From positions 1 to 53,379 of the forward strand of contig JAFTEU010000060.1 of the NCBI GenBank assembly GCA_017453505.1: a stretch of 53,379 nucleotides of DNA. The letters are read 5' to 3'. The position numbers were made by a program, and so were the translations under genes. Within the stretch, counting starts at the first letter, position 1, and every line of letters begins with the position of its first letter. This DNA comes from Muribaculaceae bacterium. GTDB taxonomy: Bacteria; Bacteroidota; Bacteroidia; Bacteroidales; Muribaculaceae. Of the stretch, positions 7,779 to 16,605 are shown piece after piece. The notes under the pieces were generated by a model. The model did not search any database, had not been told where the DNA came from, and saw nothing but the letters and a program-made list of their open reading frames with translations.

Positions 7779-8471
7779 TCAGAAATTGGTTTCTTCTCTA
7801 CAGATGGGGCACACCTTGCTGTCGGCATCAATACGCTCACCGCAGTTAGGACAGAATTTCTTGGGTTTCTCTACCGTTGGAGCTGTTGTTGCGGATGTTG
7901 TCTTGGCATTTCTCTCGAGCATGGCAAGGATTCTCTCTTGATAGGACATCGCCTTACCATTCATGAAGAATTGATCTACCGACAGGCAATACATGTACTC
8001 AAACCAGCCAACAAGCGCCACAAGCAGCACAAAGGCGATAATCATTGCCGTGATTTCACTGAACGCAACGATTCCAAGTAACGAAGTGAGTACAATCAGT
8101 CCCGTGCCAATGTAGGAGAGTCTTTTCAGCAGATCGGCATTCCCATTGCGCCTGAAAACATGGAACACACTCATCGCAACTGTCACAGTAACAACAACGG
8201 AGCCTATTGAAGCGCAAAGCAAAAACAGGATGAATACAGCTTTCTTATCCTCAAATAAGTCGTTCACGATCCTCACCTCCTCCATCAGTTGCGTCATCCA
8301 GTAGCAGAAGGTCATCATGGCCGCAAACTGCACGAGAGGGCTTGAAATCAAGTATTCACTATTGGCATCCAGATACCGGTTTTCAAACTGGTAGCGCAAG
8401 AAATAGTTCACCAGAACGAGCAGAATAGCAATTGACACAAAGATGGTCACAAATGTTGTTAGTAAATCCAT
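7779..8471 (-). CDS. Multi-pass membrane protein with C-terminal zinc ribbon
   Basis: The 230-residue protein begins MDLLTTFVTIFVSIAILLVLV. Hydrophobic segments fall near 5-25, 45-60, 78-103, 118-137 and 140-160, giving four or five membrane helices. The last 30 residues form a zinc ribbon (CPNCG...CPIC) on a flexible, probably cytoplasmic tail. It is the first gene of a two-gene minus-strand operon with the zinc-ribbon/DnaJ-finger gene at 7163-7765. I do not recognise a named family. The shared zinc-ribbon design suggests that the pair work together. Confidence 0.7.
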   Translation of the reverse strand: MDLLTTFVTIFVSIAILLVLVNYFLRYQFENRYLDANSEYLISSPLVQFAAMMTFCYWMTQLMEEVRIVNDLFEDKKAVFILFLLCASIGSVVVTVTVAMSVFHVFRRNGNADLLKRLSYIGTGLIVLTSLLGIVAFSEITAMIIAFVLLVALVGWFEYMYCLSVDQFFMNGKAMSYQERILAMLERNAKTTSATTAPTVEKPKKFCPNCGERIDADSKVCPICREETNF

Positions 8472-8506
8472 GTTTTTTTTCTAGTTTAATCCCAAGATTA
8501 ACTCCA

Positions 8507-8595
8507 AATCGGATACCTTAGACAAGGAGGCTGACCAAGGGAATGGTTAATTAATTATGGCTAAGGTTGAGCTGCAATTCAGGTATCCGCGGCTC
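8507..8595. other. Intergenic region with nested inverted repeats
   Basis: CGGATACCT (8510-8518) and AGGTATCCG (8581-8589) form a perfect 9-bp inverted repeat. An AT-rich near-palindrome centred on TTAATTAA (about 8544-8560) lies between them. The region separates two divergent genes (starts 8471 minus, 8720 plus). It could be a structured RNA or a regulator-binding site; nothing more can be said. Confidence 0.35.
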
Positions 8596-8706
8596 GGTTT
8601 TTTTCTGTGGACAAAATTAAGGGTTTATAGTGACAATAAGGAAGCGGGAATTGGTTCAAGTTGGTTCACGGATTGTTAGAATGATATTTTTTGCCAAAGA
8701 TTATTG

Positions 8707-8715
8707 TATTTTTGC
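8707..8715 (+). promoter_or_regulatory. -7 promoter box for HTH-like gene
   Basis: TATTTTTGC matches the consensus and ends only four bases before the ATG at 8720. If it is used, the transcript would be leaderless or nearly so. Confidence 0.55.
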
Positions 8716-8719
8716 AGCC

Positions 8720-9292
8720 ATGAATATCACCGACCACGAAATAAAAGAGTTGATAAAATTGGTGGAAACCAAGCTGGGACGGCCGCTGACCGCCCCTGTG
8801 GACTTCAGCTTACTGTCGCTTGAAATTGAAAAGACGCTCAATGAGACCATCAGTATTTCCACGATCAAACGCCTGGTAGGTTATGTCAATGACGAGCATC
8901 ATCCCAGCATCACGACACTGAATCTGCTGGCACGATATGTGGGATACCGCAACTGGGCCGAATTGCAAATGCAGCTGGATGAAACGACATCCGGATCTCT
9001 GAATGACAACATTATACAATCAAGCAGTCTAGCCATCGGTGATGAGCTGGAGATCGAATGGTTGCCCGACAGATATTGCCACATCCGATACCAGGGCAAC
9101 CACCTCTTTGAGGTATTGGCTGTCCAGGGCAGCAAGCACCTTCAAGCGGGAGACACTTTCGAGACACTTGTACTGTGCCTAGACCAACCCGTGATGGCGA
9201 CCAACCACATTCACGGCGAGGAACACCGACCCATCTACATCATCGGCCGTCGCCACGGTCTCACCGCCCTTAGGAAAATCAACAAAGAATAA
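8720..9292 (+). CDS. Putative HTH-type regulatory protein
   Basis: The 190-residue protein starts MNITDHEIKELIKLVETKLG. Residues ~25-95 contain a helical, repressor-like region (IEKTLNETISISTIKRLVGY, then a TLNLLARYVGYRNW segment) that I recall as a recurrent N-terminal module in Bacteroidales proteins and that resembles an HTH DNA-binding unit. The C-terminal ~90 residues are beta-rich (IGDELEIEWLPDRYCHIRYQ) and may be a ligand or sensor domain. ATG 8720 is chosen over a start at 8630 because the intervening residues span the promoter box. The gene is convergent with the inositol-phosphatase-family gene, only 12 bases from its stop. Targets are unknown. Confidence 0.6.
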   Translation: MNITDHEIKELIKLVETKLGRPLTAPVDFSLLSLEIEKTLNETISISTIKRLVGYVNDEHHPSITTLNLLARYVGYRNWAELQMQLDETTSGSLNDNIIQSSSLAIGDELEIEWLPDRYCHIRYQGNHLFEVLAVQGSKHLQAGDTFETLVLCLDQPVMATNHIHGEEHRPIYIIGRRHGLTALRKINKE

Positions 9293-9304
9293 AAGCGCCA
9301 CCCA

Positions 9305-10093
9305 TCATTCTACCATGCGGAGCAATTCATCGGCTATGCCGGGAGCCGCTGCCATGATGCAAATATTGTGGTCGTTGCGGTAGCGCTTGACGACAGCGCC
9401 AGCCTCGAGTGCAATGAGCTCTCCTGCACAAGCATCCCACTCCTTGAGGTTCAGTTCCCAGTAGCCGTCGAGCCAGCCAGCAGCCACATAGCACAGGTCC
9501 ATCGCCGCCGAGCCTAGCCGACGGATACCCCTGACTCGTGGCATGACTTGGGCAAAACGGTCCAGGTTGTTGTCGGGGTTGGTTGCCTTGTCATAGGGGA
9601 AACCCGTCGAGACGACGGCACGTTGTAACTCGGTAGTGCCTTTAACCTGCAGCCTGCCATATGGCCCATAGGCACCCTTACCCTTGATGGTGTAGAACTC
9701 CTCACCCAGTGTCGGGGCATAGACATAACCCATGCGGGTCTCGCCATCCACTTTCAATCCTATGGAAATGCAGTAGGTGGCGATGCCCGCACTATAGTTC
9801 ACCGTGCCGTCGAGCGGGTCGATAACCCACTGGCACTGGGCCTGACGGTGGTCATCGCCGCTCTCCTCGCTCAAGATGGCATGCTCGGGATAACGGTTGC
9901 GGATGTAGTCGATGATGATGCGCTCGCTGCCCTTGTCGGCCTCGGTCACGATGTCAAATGCGCTACCCTTGTCCTCTATCGAGAGATCACGGCGGCGAAA
10001 GTATCCTCTCAACACCTCACCTGCTTCCTTACCCATCATGCGTGCGCTCCTGATCCAATCTTGTTCCTGTGTCGAAAAATCTGTAATACTCAT
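9305..10093 (-). CDS. Inositol monophosphatase family protein (SuhB/CysQ-like)
   Basis: The 262-residue protein is a Mg2+-dependent, Li+-sensitive-type phosphatase. Metal-binding motifs are clear: DIVTEADKGSE (about 47-57), SEESG (75-79), DPLDGT (92-97, motif I) and WDACAG near 220 (motif II). Members hydrolyse inositol monophosphate, 3'-phosphoadenosine 5'-phosphate or sugar phosphates; the sequence alone does not tell which. Length is normal and the protein is cytoplasmic. It lies 84 bases downstream of the Lrp/AsnC gene on the same strand and may be co-transcribed with it. Confidence 0.85.
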   Translation of the reverse strand: MSITDFSTQEQDWIRSARMMGKEAGEVLRGYFRRRDLSIEDKGSAFDIVTEADKGSERIIIDYIRNRYPEHAILSEESGDDHRQAQCQWVIDPLDGTVNYSAGIATYCISIGLKVDGETRMGYVYAPTLGEEFYTIKGKGAYGPYGRLQVKGTTELQRAVVSTGFPYDKATNPDNNLDRFAQVMPRVRGIRRLGSAAMDLCYVAAGWLDGYWELNLKEWDACAGELIALEAGAVVKRYRNDHNICIMAAAPGIADELLRMVE

Positions 10094-10177
10094 GTCTTTT
10101 TACTATTTGAAACCTATTATTTGTTCCTAGTACCTCATAAAAAAGGGAGCGACAACCGCGCCCCCATTTGATGATAT

Positions 10178-10660
10178 CTATTCAACGGCCCCTTCATCGC
10201 CCTCGGGGTCGATTGGAATTTGGCGTTTGAATACTTCCTTGAACGTAATCAGCGTCTCGCTGCGGCCCAGGCCCATCTTCATGAAGCGGTCATGGATAAC
10301 CTGCAGCAAGTGGTCATTGTTCTGGGCATACAGCTTGATGAACAAGTCATACTTGCCTGTGGTGAAGTAACACTCTACCACCTCGGGAACGGTCTTCAGT
10401 CTGGCCACCACCTCGTCAAACTTGGATGGATCGTTGAGGAAGAAGCCAATGTAGGCACAGGTCTCATAGCCCACCGATGCTGGATTGATCAATGAAATGG
10501 AGCCACGGATGACACCCATGTTGTACAGCTTCTGAATACGCTGATGAATTGCTGCTCCAGACACATTGCATGCACGCGCGATTTCCAGATAAGGCTTACG
10601 GGCATTCAGCGAGAGCATCTTCAAAATTTTGTAATCAAGAGAATCAAGTTTAGTTGCCAT
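10178..10660 (-). CDS. Lrp/AsnC family transcriptional regulator
   Basis: The 160-residue protein begins MATKLDSLDYKILKMLSLNAR. It has the N-terminal winged helix-turn-helix of the family (LEIARACNVSGAAIHQRIQKL, about 26-46) and the C-terminal RAM/AsnC ligand-binding alpha-beta sandwich (about 68-145, including a TTGKYDLFIKL strand). Family members sense amino acids and act as octamers or dimers. It is divergent from the GNAT gene across a 135-bp AT-rich region and is followed by the inositol-phosphatase-family gene. The acidic tail (PEGDEGAVE) is short. Confidence 0.9.
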   Translation of the reverse strand: MATKLDSLDYKILKMLSLNARKPYLEIARACNVSGAAIHQRIQKLYNMGVIRGSISLINPASVGYETCAYIGFFLNDPSKFDEVVARLKTVPEVVECYFTTGKYDLFIKLYAQNNDHLLQVIHDRFMKMGLGRSETLITFKEVFKRQIPIDPEGDEGAVE

Positions 10661-10795
10661 AAGTTCTTATAGTTTTAGTGAATATGCTTAAAATAATGAT
10701 GCTTTTAACACGTTAATAAACAGGGCACAAACACATTCCTATATGGAATACGATTGTAGTTCGGCCACAAAATTACAAAAAAATTCTTTAAAATA

Positions 10796-11323
10796 GTGAC
10801 AAATTATAATAAAATTTCAAAAAAATCCTCTCATATCGCAATTTTCCACCATTTATATATTGACAATTTTCCGGATTCAGAGCGCCGTGACTGGGCAAAT
10901 GAGCTCGAGTTGCTGGAAAACGAACCGCGTTTTCATGTCGTGCTAGCCACCTGTGATGAGTTGCCTGTCGGATTCATTTCCTATTGGGCCTTCGACTCTT
11001 TCACCTATATTGAGCATCTGGCAGTTGAGCCCAGCCAGCGCGGCAAGGGCCACGGGAGCGGGCTTATGCGCCAGGTCGCCTCACTGGGCAGACCATTGTT
11101 GCTTGAAGTAGAGCCACCCCTTGATGAGGAAACCCGTCGCCGCATCGTCTTCTATCAGCATCTGGGACTGGCACTTCAAGACGGCATCAAGTATGTGCAA
11201 CCGCCCTACTCACCTGGCAAGCCAAGCGTCCCGTTGTGCCTGATGACCTCACCCGGAATGACTCGGGAAAGCATCAATGCCGCTGTCATCACTCTGCGGA
11301 GCGAAGTGTACCGATACAAGTAG
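10796..11323 (+). CDS. GNAT family N-acetyltransferase
   Basis: The 175-residue protein has the GNAT core. Beta 4 (YIEHLAVEPSQRG, about 79-91) leads into the acetyl-CoA pyrophosphate loop RGKGHGSGLM (about 90-99), and a later beta-strand LLLEVEPP and a FYQHLGL segment complete the fold. The substrate is unknown. No ATG precedes the conserved part; GTG 10796 is the best start, giving a slightly long polar N terminus (TNYNKISKKSSH). The gene is divergent from the Lrp/AsnC gene, so that regulator could control it (inference). Confidence 0.75.
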   Translation: MTNYNKISKKSSHIAIFHHLYIDNFPDSERRDWANELELLENEPRFHVVLATCDELPVGFISYWAFDSFTYIEHLAVEPSQRGKGHGSGLMRQVASLGRPLLLEVEPPLDEETRRRIVFYQHLGLALQDGIKYVQPPYSPGKPSVPLCLMTSPGMTRESINAAVITLRSEVYRYK

Positions 11324-11403
11324 CAGGCCTCTCTTTTCTGTCAAATTGAATATTTCTTGTCAAAAAAACGCACAAATGGCCTTACTATTTAAAAAACTTT
11401 TAT

Positions 11404-11411
11404 TATATTTG
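11404..11411 (+). promoter_or_regulatory. -7 promoter box for giant LRR gene
   Basis: TATATTTG matches TAnnTTTG, 42 bases before the start at 11454. Confidence 0.6.
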
Positions 11412-11453
11412 CCACAATTCCGAAAAATATAAACCTCAAATAACTTAATAATT

Positions 11454-14400
11454 ATGAAAAAGCAGTTACTAATCCAAGCACTGGTCCTCACAGCCGTCCT
11501 CGTGACATCTGTTTTTCAACTCAGGGCCTACGACTTTGTCAAAGATGGCATCTACTACACCGTCAGCGGCACCAATGCCACAGTAGCGAATAACGGCTCA
11601 TTCAACACCTATAGCGGCAATATCATCATTCCAGCAACTGTAACCAACAATGGCACGACTTACAACGTCGTTACCATCGGCTACCAGTCGTTTAAAGACT
11701 GCTCCGGGCTTACTGGCATCTCACTGCCAGAGGGCATCGTTTATGTAATGAACGAGGCCTTCATGAACTGTACCAGCCTGCAGAGCATCACCCTGCCCAG
11801 CACGGTAGTCTCAATCTACCAGAACGTGTTCGTTGGATGCTCGGCCCTCGAGAGTATTATCTGCAACTGGTCTAACGCCAGGTCAACCAATGCAAACAAC
11901 TTCGATGCCGACACCTATGACAACGCTACCCTCTTTGTCCCCAAAGGCTCCTTGAGTAGCTACAAGAGCACGGTACCCTGGTCCAAATTCGCCAACGTCC
12001 AGGAGATGAACCGGTTTGTCTCCAACGGCATCTATTACAATATCACCAGCGGCAGCACTGTTGAGGTCACCTTCAAGGACACCAACTACAACTACTATAG
12101 CGGGACTGTGAACATCCCTTCGACAGTGACCTTTGGCGGTGTCACCTATACCGTGACCGGCATCGGGCGCTTTGCTTTCAGGGAATCCCCTGCATTAACA
12201 TCCGTAACCATACCCAGCACCGTGAACACCATCGGCTATGCTTCATTTTACAAGGCTACCGCCCTCACCTCGCTGGCTGTGCCCAACAGTGTGGATTCCA
12301 TTGGCGATCAGGCGTTCCGTGAGACAGGATTGGTCAACATCACACTGGGTAACCACGTCAGGACTATCGGTTATGGGTGTTTCTATCGTTCAGAGTCACT
12401 AGAGAGCATCACCTTCCCCAACAGTGTCACCACGCTGGGTAATTTATGCTTCTTCGGCTGCACAGGCTTGAAGAGCGCCACCATTGGCTCGGGTATCACC
12501 GAATTGCCCTATGAATGCTTCACCATGTGCAGCGCCTTGAACACCATCAACTTCCCTGCCACGTTGAAGACGATCGGCAACTTTGCCCTTGCCTATACCG
12601 ATATATCATCATTTAGTCCGTCCAACGGGTTGGAAACCATCGGATATGGCGCATTACAGGGATGCTCCTCCTTGGCCTCCATCAACCTGCCGGCAAGTGT
12701 TTACAGCATTGACAGGTGTGCGTTTGATGAGTGTGATAATCTGGAACATATCACTGTGAACAGTTCCAGCCCCTACTTCATGGCCTCCTATGATATGTTG
12801 TTTGATAAAAACAGGACACAATTCATCCGCTATGCGCCACTCAAGCCGACGCCCTACTGCTCCATTCCCAGCACAGTAACAACGATCTGGACAGGGGCTT
12901 TTGCTGACGCACAATATCTGGAGCGGGTACGCATTCCTGCCAGTGTAACGACTATCGAAAACTCAGCCTTCAGCAATTGCCAGGCCCTCACCGACTTCTT
13001 TGTCGATGAGGAATATGCCAACTTCATGTCTGACAATGGCGTGCTCTATGCCAAGGACACTGGCGTTGCCCATAAGCTCATCCAGTATCCCTGCGGTAGG
13101 CCCGACAAGCATTACTCCATCCTCAACACTACCGACACGATCGCGGCCAGCGCCTTCAGCTATTGTACGCGACTTCAGTCAGTCTATATCCCCAAGAGTG
13201 TGAAATCGATGGCAAACGCCACATTCAACACCGCTACTAACCTCAAGCGGGTCGTTATTGACGAGGGATTGACCGAAGTTCCCGACTATGCCTTCTATAA
13301 TTGCGAGGAATTGCAATCCGTCTATCTACCCTCGACAATCAAGACCATCGGTCAGCAAGCCTTTGCCTATACTATTTGTCTTGAGGATCTCACCATTGCG
13401 GTAGAGGGCAATGCTCCCGAAATCGGGCAAAACGCATTTTATGGTATCGGTGCCTATACACCCGACGAGACGGTCAATGTCTATCTACCCTCTGGCATGT
13501 CATATAAATACACCGGATGTGACGAATGGCTGGACCAGGTAGCCGTCTATACCGAGATCTCGCCTATCGCTACCGGCACCACCTTCACGGCAGACAGCCT
13601 CAACTATGAGGTAACCGACACCAGATTAAACGCCACACTGACTGGAGAGGCTTACAAACTTCTTGACCCAGGCATTCCGCCCAAGGTAGCTTATCAGGGC
13701 AACCTGTGCACTGTGAATGCGTTGAAGGATCATGCCTTTGCCTACGACCACACGATGGTCCGCGCCGAGGTGCCTTTCACCGTCCAGAAGATAGACAGTT
13801 ACTGCTTCTACGACTGCAGGAATATCGAGAAGTTCACCATGCATGAGGGACTCAAGCAGATCAACTCCTATGCCATTTCACATATCAATCAGCTCCCCAG
13901 AGTCACAATCCCCGCCAGTGCTGACAGTGTCAATGGCGATGCCTTTACCTACGATCCTGCGCTCCAGTACATCATGGTCAAGGCAGACAATCCCAAGTAC
14001 ACCAGTGTGAACGGCATTCTCTTCTCTAAGGACAGGACCAGGCTTCTCGCATTTGCCGATGGCCATGGCACAGAGTACACTGTGCCCGATGGCACACAGG
14101 CCATCGGCCCAGAGGCATTCCGTGGAGCCACGGCATTGACAAGCGTCACAATGCCCAAATCGCTCCAGCAGATTGGCCGTTATGCATTCTTTGACTGTTC
14201 TTCTTTGAGCGGGATGAATGTGCCTTACGGTGTGACCAGCATCGGGAACTACGCCTTCGGCAGTTGCTCTGCTCTGGAGAGTGCCGACTTGCCGTCAACT
14301 CTTACCGAGCTCGGCTACAACGCCTTCTATAATGTGCCTGATCTGGCCACCTTGACAGTAAGGGCCACCACACCTCCCACATGCAACATTTACACCAATC

Positions 14401-15401
14401 CCCGCACTGGAGAAACCAGCGAACCCTTCATTGACAGCCATTACTCTAATGTACAACTGATTGTCCCCTCGGGATGCGCTCAGGCCTATCGCGCCGCCAA
14501 CGTCTGGAAGAAGTTCCAGAACATCACCGAGGCCACTTTCCCCGCCGATGCCCTGCGTGGCGACGTGAACAACGATGGGCGCGTGAGCATTGACGACGTG
14601 ACGGCGCTCATCGACTACTTGCTGGGATCTACTGGCAATATCTCTGTCCAGGCGGCAGATGCGGACCTCGACAACAGGGTTTCCATCGACGACGTGACAG
14701 CGCTCATCGATTACCTCCTGAGCGGCAGGTGGCCCGCCACTGGGATTGACCTGTGGTACCTGATGGGAGACAGAGTGGGCAACAATCCCTGGGAAAACTT
14801 CGGAACGGGCAGCATTGGCCGCGGATTGATTCCGCTTTACCCCACAGGTGAATTTGATAGATATGGCCAGGGACAATTGATATACGTGGGCTACTTTGGT
14901 GCTGACGATGCCGTCATGCTCATCCACTATCCCGGCAGCAGGGATGATTGCTGGGGGTACACACCCTTAGGTATTTTTGGCCGTGGAGGTGAAGAGATCA
15001 CCCCCATAAAGACTGGACAAGACGGTTACTTCAACGTCATGTATAACACGCAAACCAACCGATTCTACTTCTATCCCTACGGCCTCACCACGCCCATCAC
15101 GTTCAACACCATCAACATCGCTGGAGATTTTAACGATTGGGTGGTCTCTAACAACTCCTATAGCATGACCGCCTTGAATGGAGAGAAGGAGAATCACAAC
15201 TGGGTTTTCAAGGATTTCACGATCGATAACGACAGTGATCTCAAGTTTACTGCCAACAATGAATGGGAATACAATTGGGGAGACGACACATTCCCCTTTG
15301 GCCATGGGCAGCGCGATGGTATGAACATTCCTGTCAAGGCTGGCACCTATGATATCTATTTCAACGACATCACGGGTGATTATAACTTCATCAAGAAGTA
15401 A
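11454..15401 (+). CDS. Giant BspA-like LRR protein with dockerin-like repeats and SusE/F-like C terminus
   Basis: The 1315-residue secreted protein has a signal peptide at residues 1-25 (MKKQLLIQALVLTAVLV). The long central region (~30-1030) is built from BspA/TpLRR LRR_5 repeats (for example ALTSVTIPSTVNTIGYASF) in several blocks, at least two introduced by a 'GIYY.I.S/T' beta element (near 27 and 185). Two dockerin type I-like repeats follow (about 1036-1094, DVNNDGRVSIDDVTALIDY type). The last ~220 residues read like SusE/SusF carbohydrate-binding modules: LWYLMGD..G..PW, LIPLYP, then GDFNDW and IPVKAGTYDIYFNDITGDY. SusE/F proteins bind starch on the outer surface; binding of glycans here is inference. 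The gene stands alone with its own promoter and a terminator at 15427-15460. Confidence 0.85.
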   Translation: MKKQLLIQALVLTAVLVTSVFQLRAYDFVKDGIYYTVSGTNATVANNGSFNTYSGNIIIPATVTNNGTTYNVVTIGYQSFKDCSGLTGISLPEGIVYVMNEAFMNCTSLQSITLPSTVVSIYQNVFVGCSALESIICNWSNARSTNANNFDADTYDNATLFVPKGSLSSYKSTVPWSKFANVQEMNRFVSNGIYYNITSGSTVEVTFKDTNYNYYSGTVNIPSTVTFGGVTYTVTGIGRFAFRESPALTSVTIPSTVNTIGYASFYKATALTSLAVPNSVDSIGDQAFRETGLVNITLGNHVRTIGYGCFYRSESLESITFPNSVTTLGNLCFFGCTGLKSATIGSGITELPYECFTMCSALNTINFPATLKTIGNFALAYTDISSFSPSNGLETIGYGALQGCSSLASINLPASVYSIDRCAFDECDNLEHITVNSSSPYFMASYDMLFDKNRTQFIRYAPLKPTPYCSIPSTVTTIWTGAFADAQYLERVRIPASVTTIENSAFSNCQALTDFFVDEEYANFMSDNGVLYAKDTGVAHKLIQYPCGRPDKHYSILNTTDTIAASAFSYCTRLQSVYIPKSVKSMANATFNTATNLKRVVIDEGLTEVPDYAFYNCEELQSVYLPSTIKTIGQQAFAYTICLEDLTIAVEGNAPEIGQNAFYGIGAYTPDETVNVYLPSGMSYKYTGCDEWLDQVAVYTEISPIATGTTFTADSLNYEVTDTRLNATLTGEAYKLLDPGIPPKVAYQGNLCTVNALKDHAFAYDHTMVRAEVPFTVQKIDSYCFYDCRNIEKFTMHEGLKQINSYAISHINQLPRVTIPASADSVNGDAFTYDPALQYIMVKADNPKYTSVNGILFSKDRTRLLAFADGHGTEYTVPDGTQAIGPEAFRGATALTSVTMPKSLQQIGRYAFFDCSSLSGMNVPYGVTSIGNYAFGSCSALESADLPSTLTELGYNAFYNVPDLATLTVRATTPPTCNIYTNPRTGETSEPFIDSHYSNVQLIVPSGCAQAYRAANVWKKFQNITEATFPADALRGDVNNDGRVSIDDVTALIDYLLGSTGNISVQAADADLDNRVSIDDVTALIDYLLSGRWPATGIDLWYLMGDRVGNNPWENFGTGSIGRGLIPLYPTGEFDRYGQGQLIYVGYFGADDAVMLIHYPGSRDDCWGYTPLGIFGRGGEEITPIKTGQDGYFNVMYNTQTNRFYFYPYGLTTPITFNTINIAGDFNDWVVSNNSYSMTALNGEKENHNWVFKDFTIDNDSDLKFTANNEWEYNWGDDTFPFGHGQRDGMNIPVKAGTYDIYFNDITGDYNFIKK

Positions 15402-15426
15402 ATCAAGAAGATTGCGAAAGCATGCA

Positions 15427-15460
15427 GCAGGAGGGCGATATCACACAATCGTCCTCCTGC
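15427..15460 (+). terminator. Terminator of giant LRR gene
   Basis: GCAGGAGG(GCGAT) and (ATCGT)CCTCCTGC form a 13-bp stem, with one wobble, around a short loop, just after the stop codon at 15401. Confidence 0.7.
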
Positions 15461-15540
15461 CGTTTGCTTCAAAACGCTTCAAAAAACAGCACTTTTTTAA
15501 TTAATGTGCCAATTGTGGGGCATGTTTGAACAAAAACCAT

Positions 15541-15549
15541 TATCTTTGC
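15541..15549 (+). promoter_or_regulatory. -7 promoter box for the GSCFA-murF-alr operon
   Basis: TATCTTTGC is an exact consensus match, 30 bases before ATG 15579. Confidence 0.65.
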
Positions 15550-15578
15550 TGGTTAAACGACCATTTTTAAGTTTCATC

Positions 15579-16562
15579 ATGGAGTTCAGGACAACAGTGA
15601 AGACGGGCGAGAACCGCGGATGGCTGCACCACAGCGACAATGTGGTGCTGCTGGGTTCATGCTTCAGCGACAACATCGGCAACAAGATGCATGGTGCGTT
15701 TATCAACGCGACCGTTAACCCCATGGGCACCCTCTACAACCCCATGAGCATTGCCGCTGGCGTGCAACGCCTCATCGAGTGCCGGCCAGTGGCTGGGCAG
15801 GAACTGTTCATGCAGGGAGGAGTGTGGAACAGCTATGACTTCCATTCACGACACTCCATGCCCGACAAGCAGGTGACCATCGACCGCATGAATGCCCGCA
15901 TCGAGCAGGGACACCACGCGTTGAAGTCGGCCCAGCTGCTCACGGTCACCCTGGGCACGGCCATCGTCTATCGCCTCAAGATAACTGGCGAGGTCGTCGC
16001 CAATTGTCACAAGGTGCCACAACATGAATTTGAACGCAAGCTGGCGACTATCGATGCCATGGTCAGGGAACTTGACACGATGCTCACACGCCTGCACGAG
16101 TTCAACCCCGCATTGAGGATCATCTTCACGGTCAGCCCTATCCGGCATATCGCCGACGGGCTTGATGTGAACTCCCTGAGCAAGGCTTCGCTGCGCGTCG
16201 CCATCCATGAGGTGACCAGCCGGCACCGTGAGTATTGCGACTATTTTCCCGCCTACGAGATCATGCTGGACGACCTGCGCGACTACCGTTTCTACAGCAG
16301 CGACATGGTACACCCCAGCGACGTGGCGGTAGAATACATCTGGCAAGCCTTCCAGGCGACCTACCTCGATGATCACAGCGCTCTAGCCGTGGCTCGCTGC
16401 GAGCGCATCCACAAGCGGCTGCAGCACCGTCCCATGAGCGCCAACCGCGAGACCGTCGAGCGCTTCAATGCCGACACAGCCAGCGTGGTGCACAACCTCG
16501 TCAAGGAATATCCCTACCTGTCGCAGAATCCTGAAATACAGAGAGTCCTGGTAACCAAATGA
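15579..16562 (+). CDS. GSCFA domain protein
   Basis: The 327-residue protein belongs to the GSCFA family, named for the motif seen here as LLGSCFSDNIG (near residue 24). Further conserved blocks are TLGTA..Y (about 128), TVSPIRH (about 188) and SDMVHPS (about 247), which resemble the blocks of SGNH-type hydrolases; an acyl-ester hydrolase role is plausible but unproven. No signal peptide is seen. ATG 15579 (MEFRTTVKTGENRG) is chosen because a -7 box lies at 15541 and the family starts with this stretch. It is 43 bases upstream of murF-alr, and this pairing suggests a link to cell-envelope metabolism (inference). Confidence 0.8.
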   Translation: MEFRTTVKTGENRGWLHHSDNVVLLGSCFSDNIGNKMHGAFINATVNPMGTLYNPMSIAAGVQRLIECRPVAGQELFMQGGVWNSYDFHSRHSMPDKQVTIDRMNARIEQGHHALKSAQLLTVTLGTAIVYRLKITGEVVANCHKVPQHEFERKLATIDAMVRELDTMLTRLHEFNPALRIIFTVSPIRHIADGLDVNSLSKASLRVAIHEVTSRHREYCDYFPAYEIMLDDLRDYRFYSSDMVHPSDVAVEYIWQAFQATYLDDHSALAVARCERIHKRLQHRPMSANRETVERFNADTASVVHNLVKEYPYLSQNPEIQRVLVTK

Positions 16563-16605
16563 TAACATGGGCTGCTAAGCACTAAAAACCCAAAAACTGA
16601 CAACA

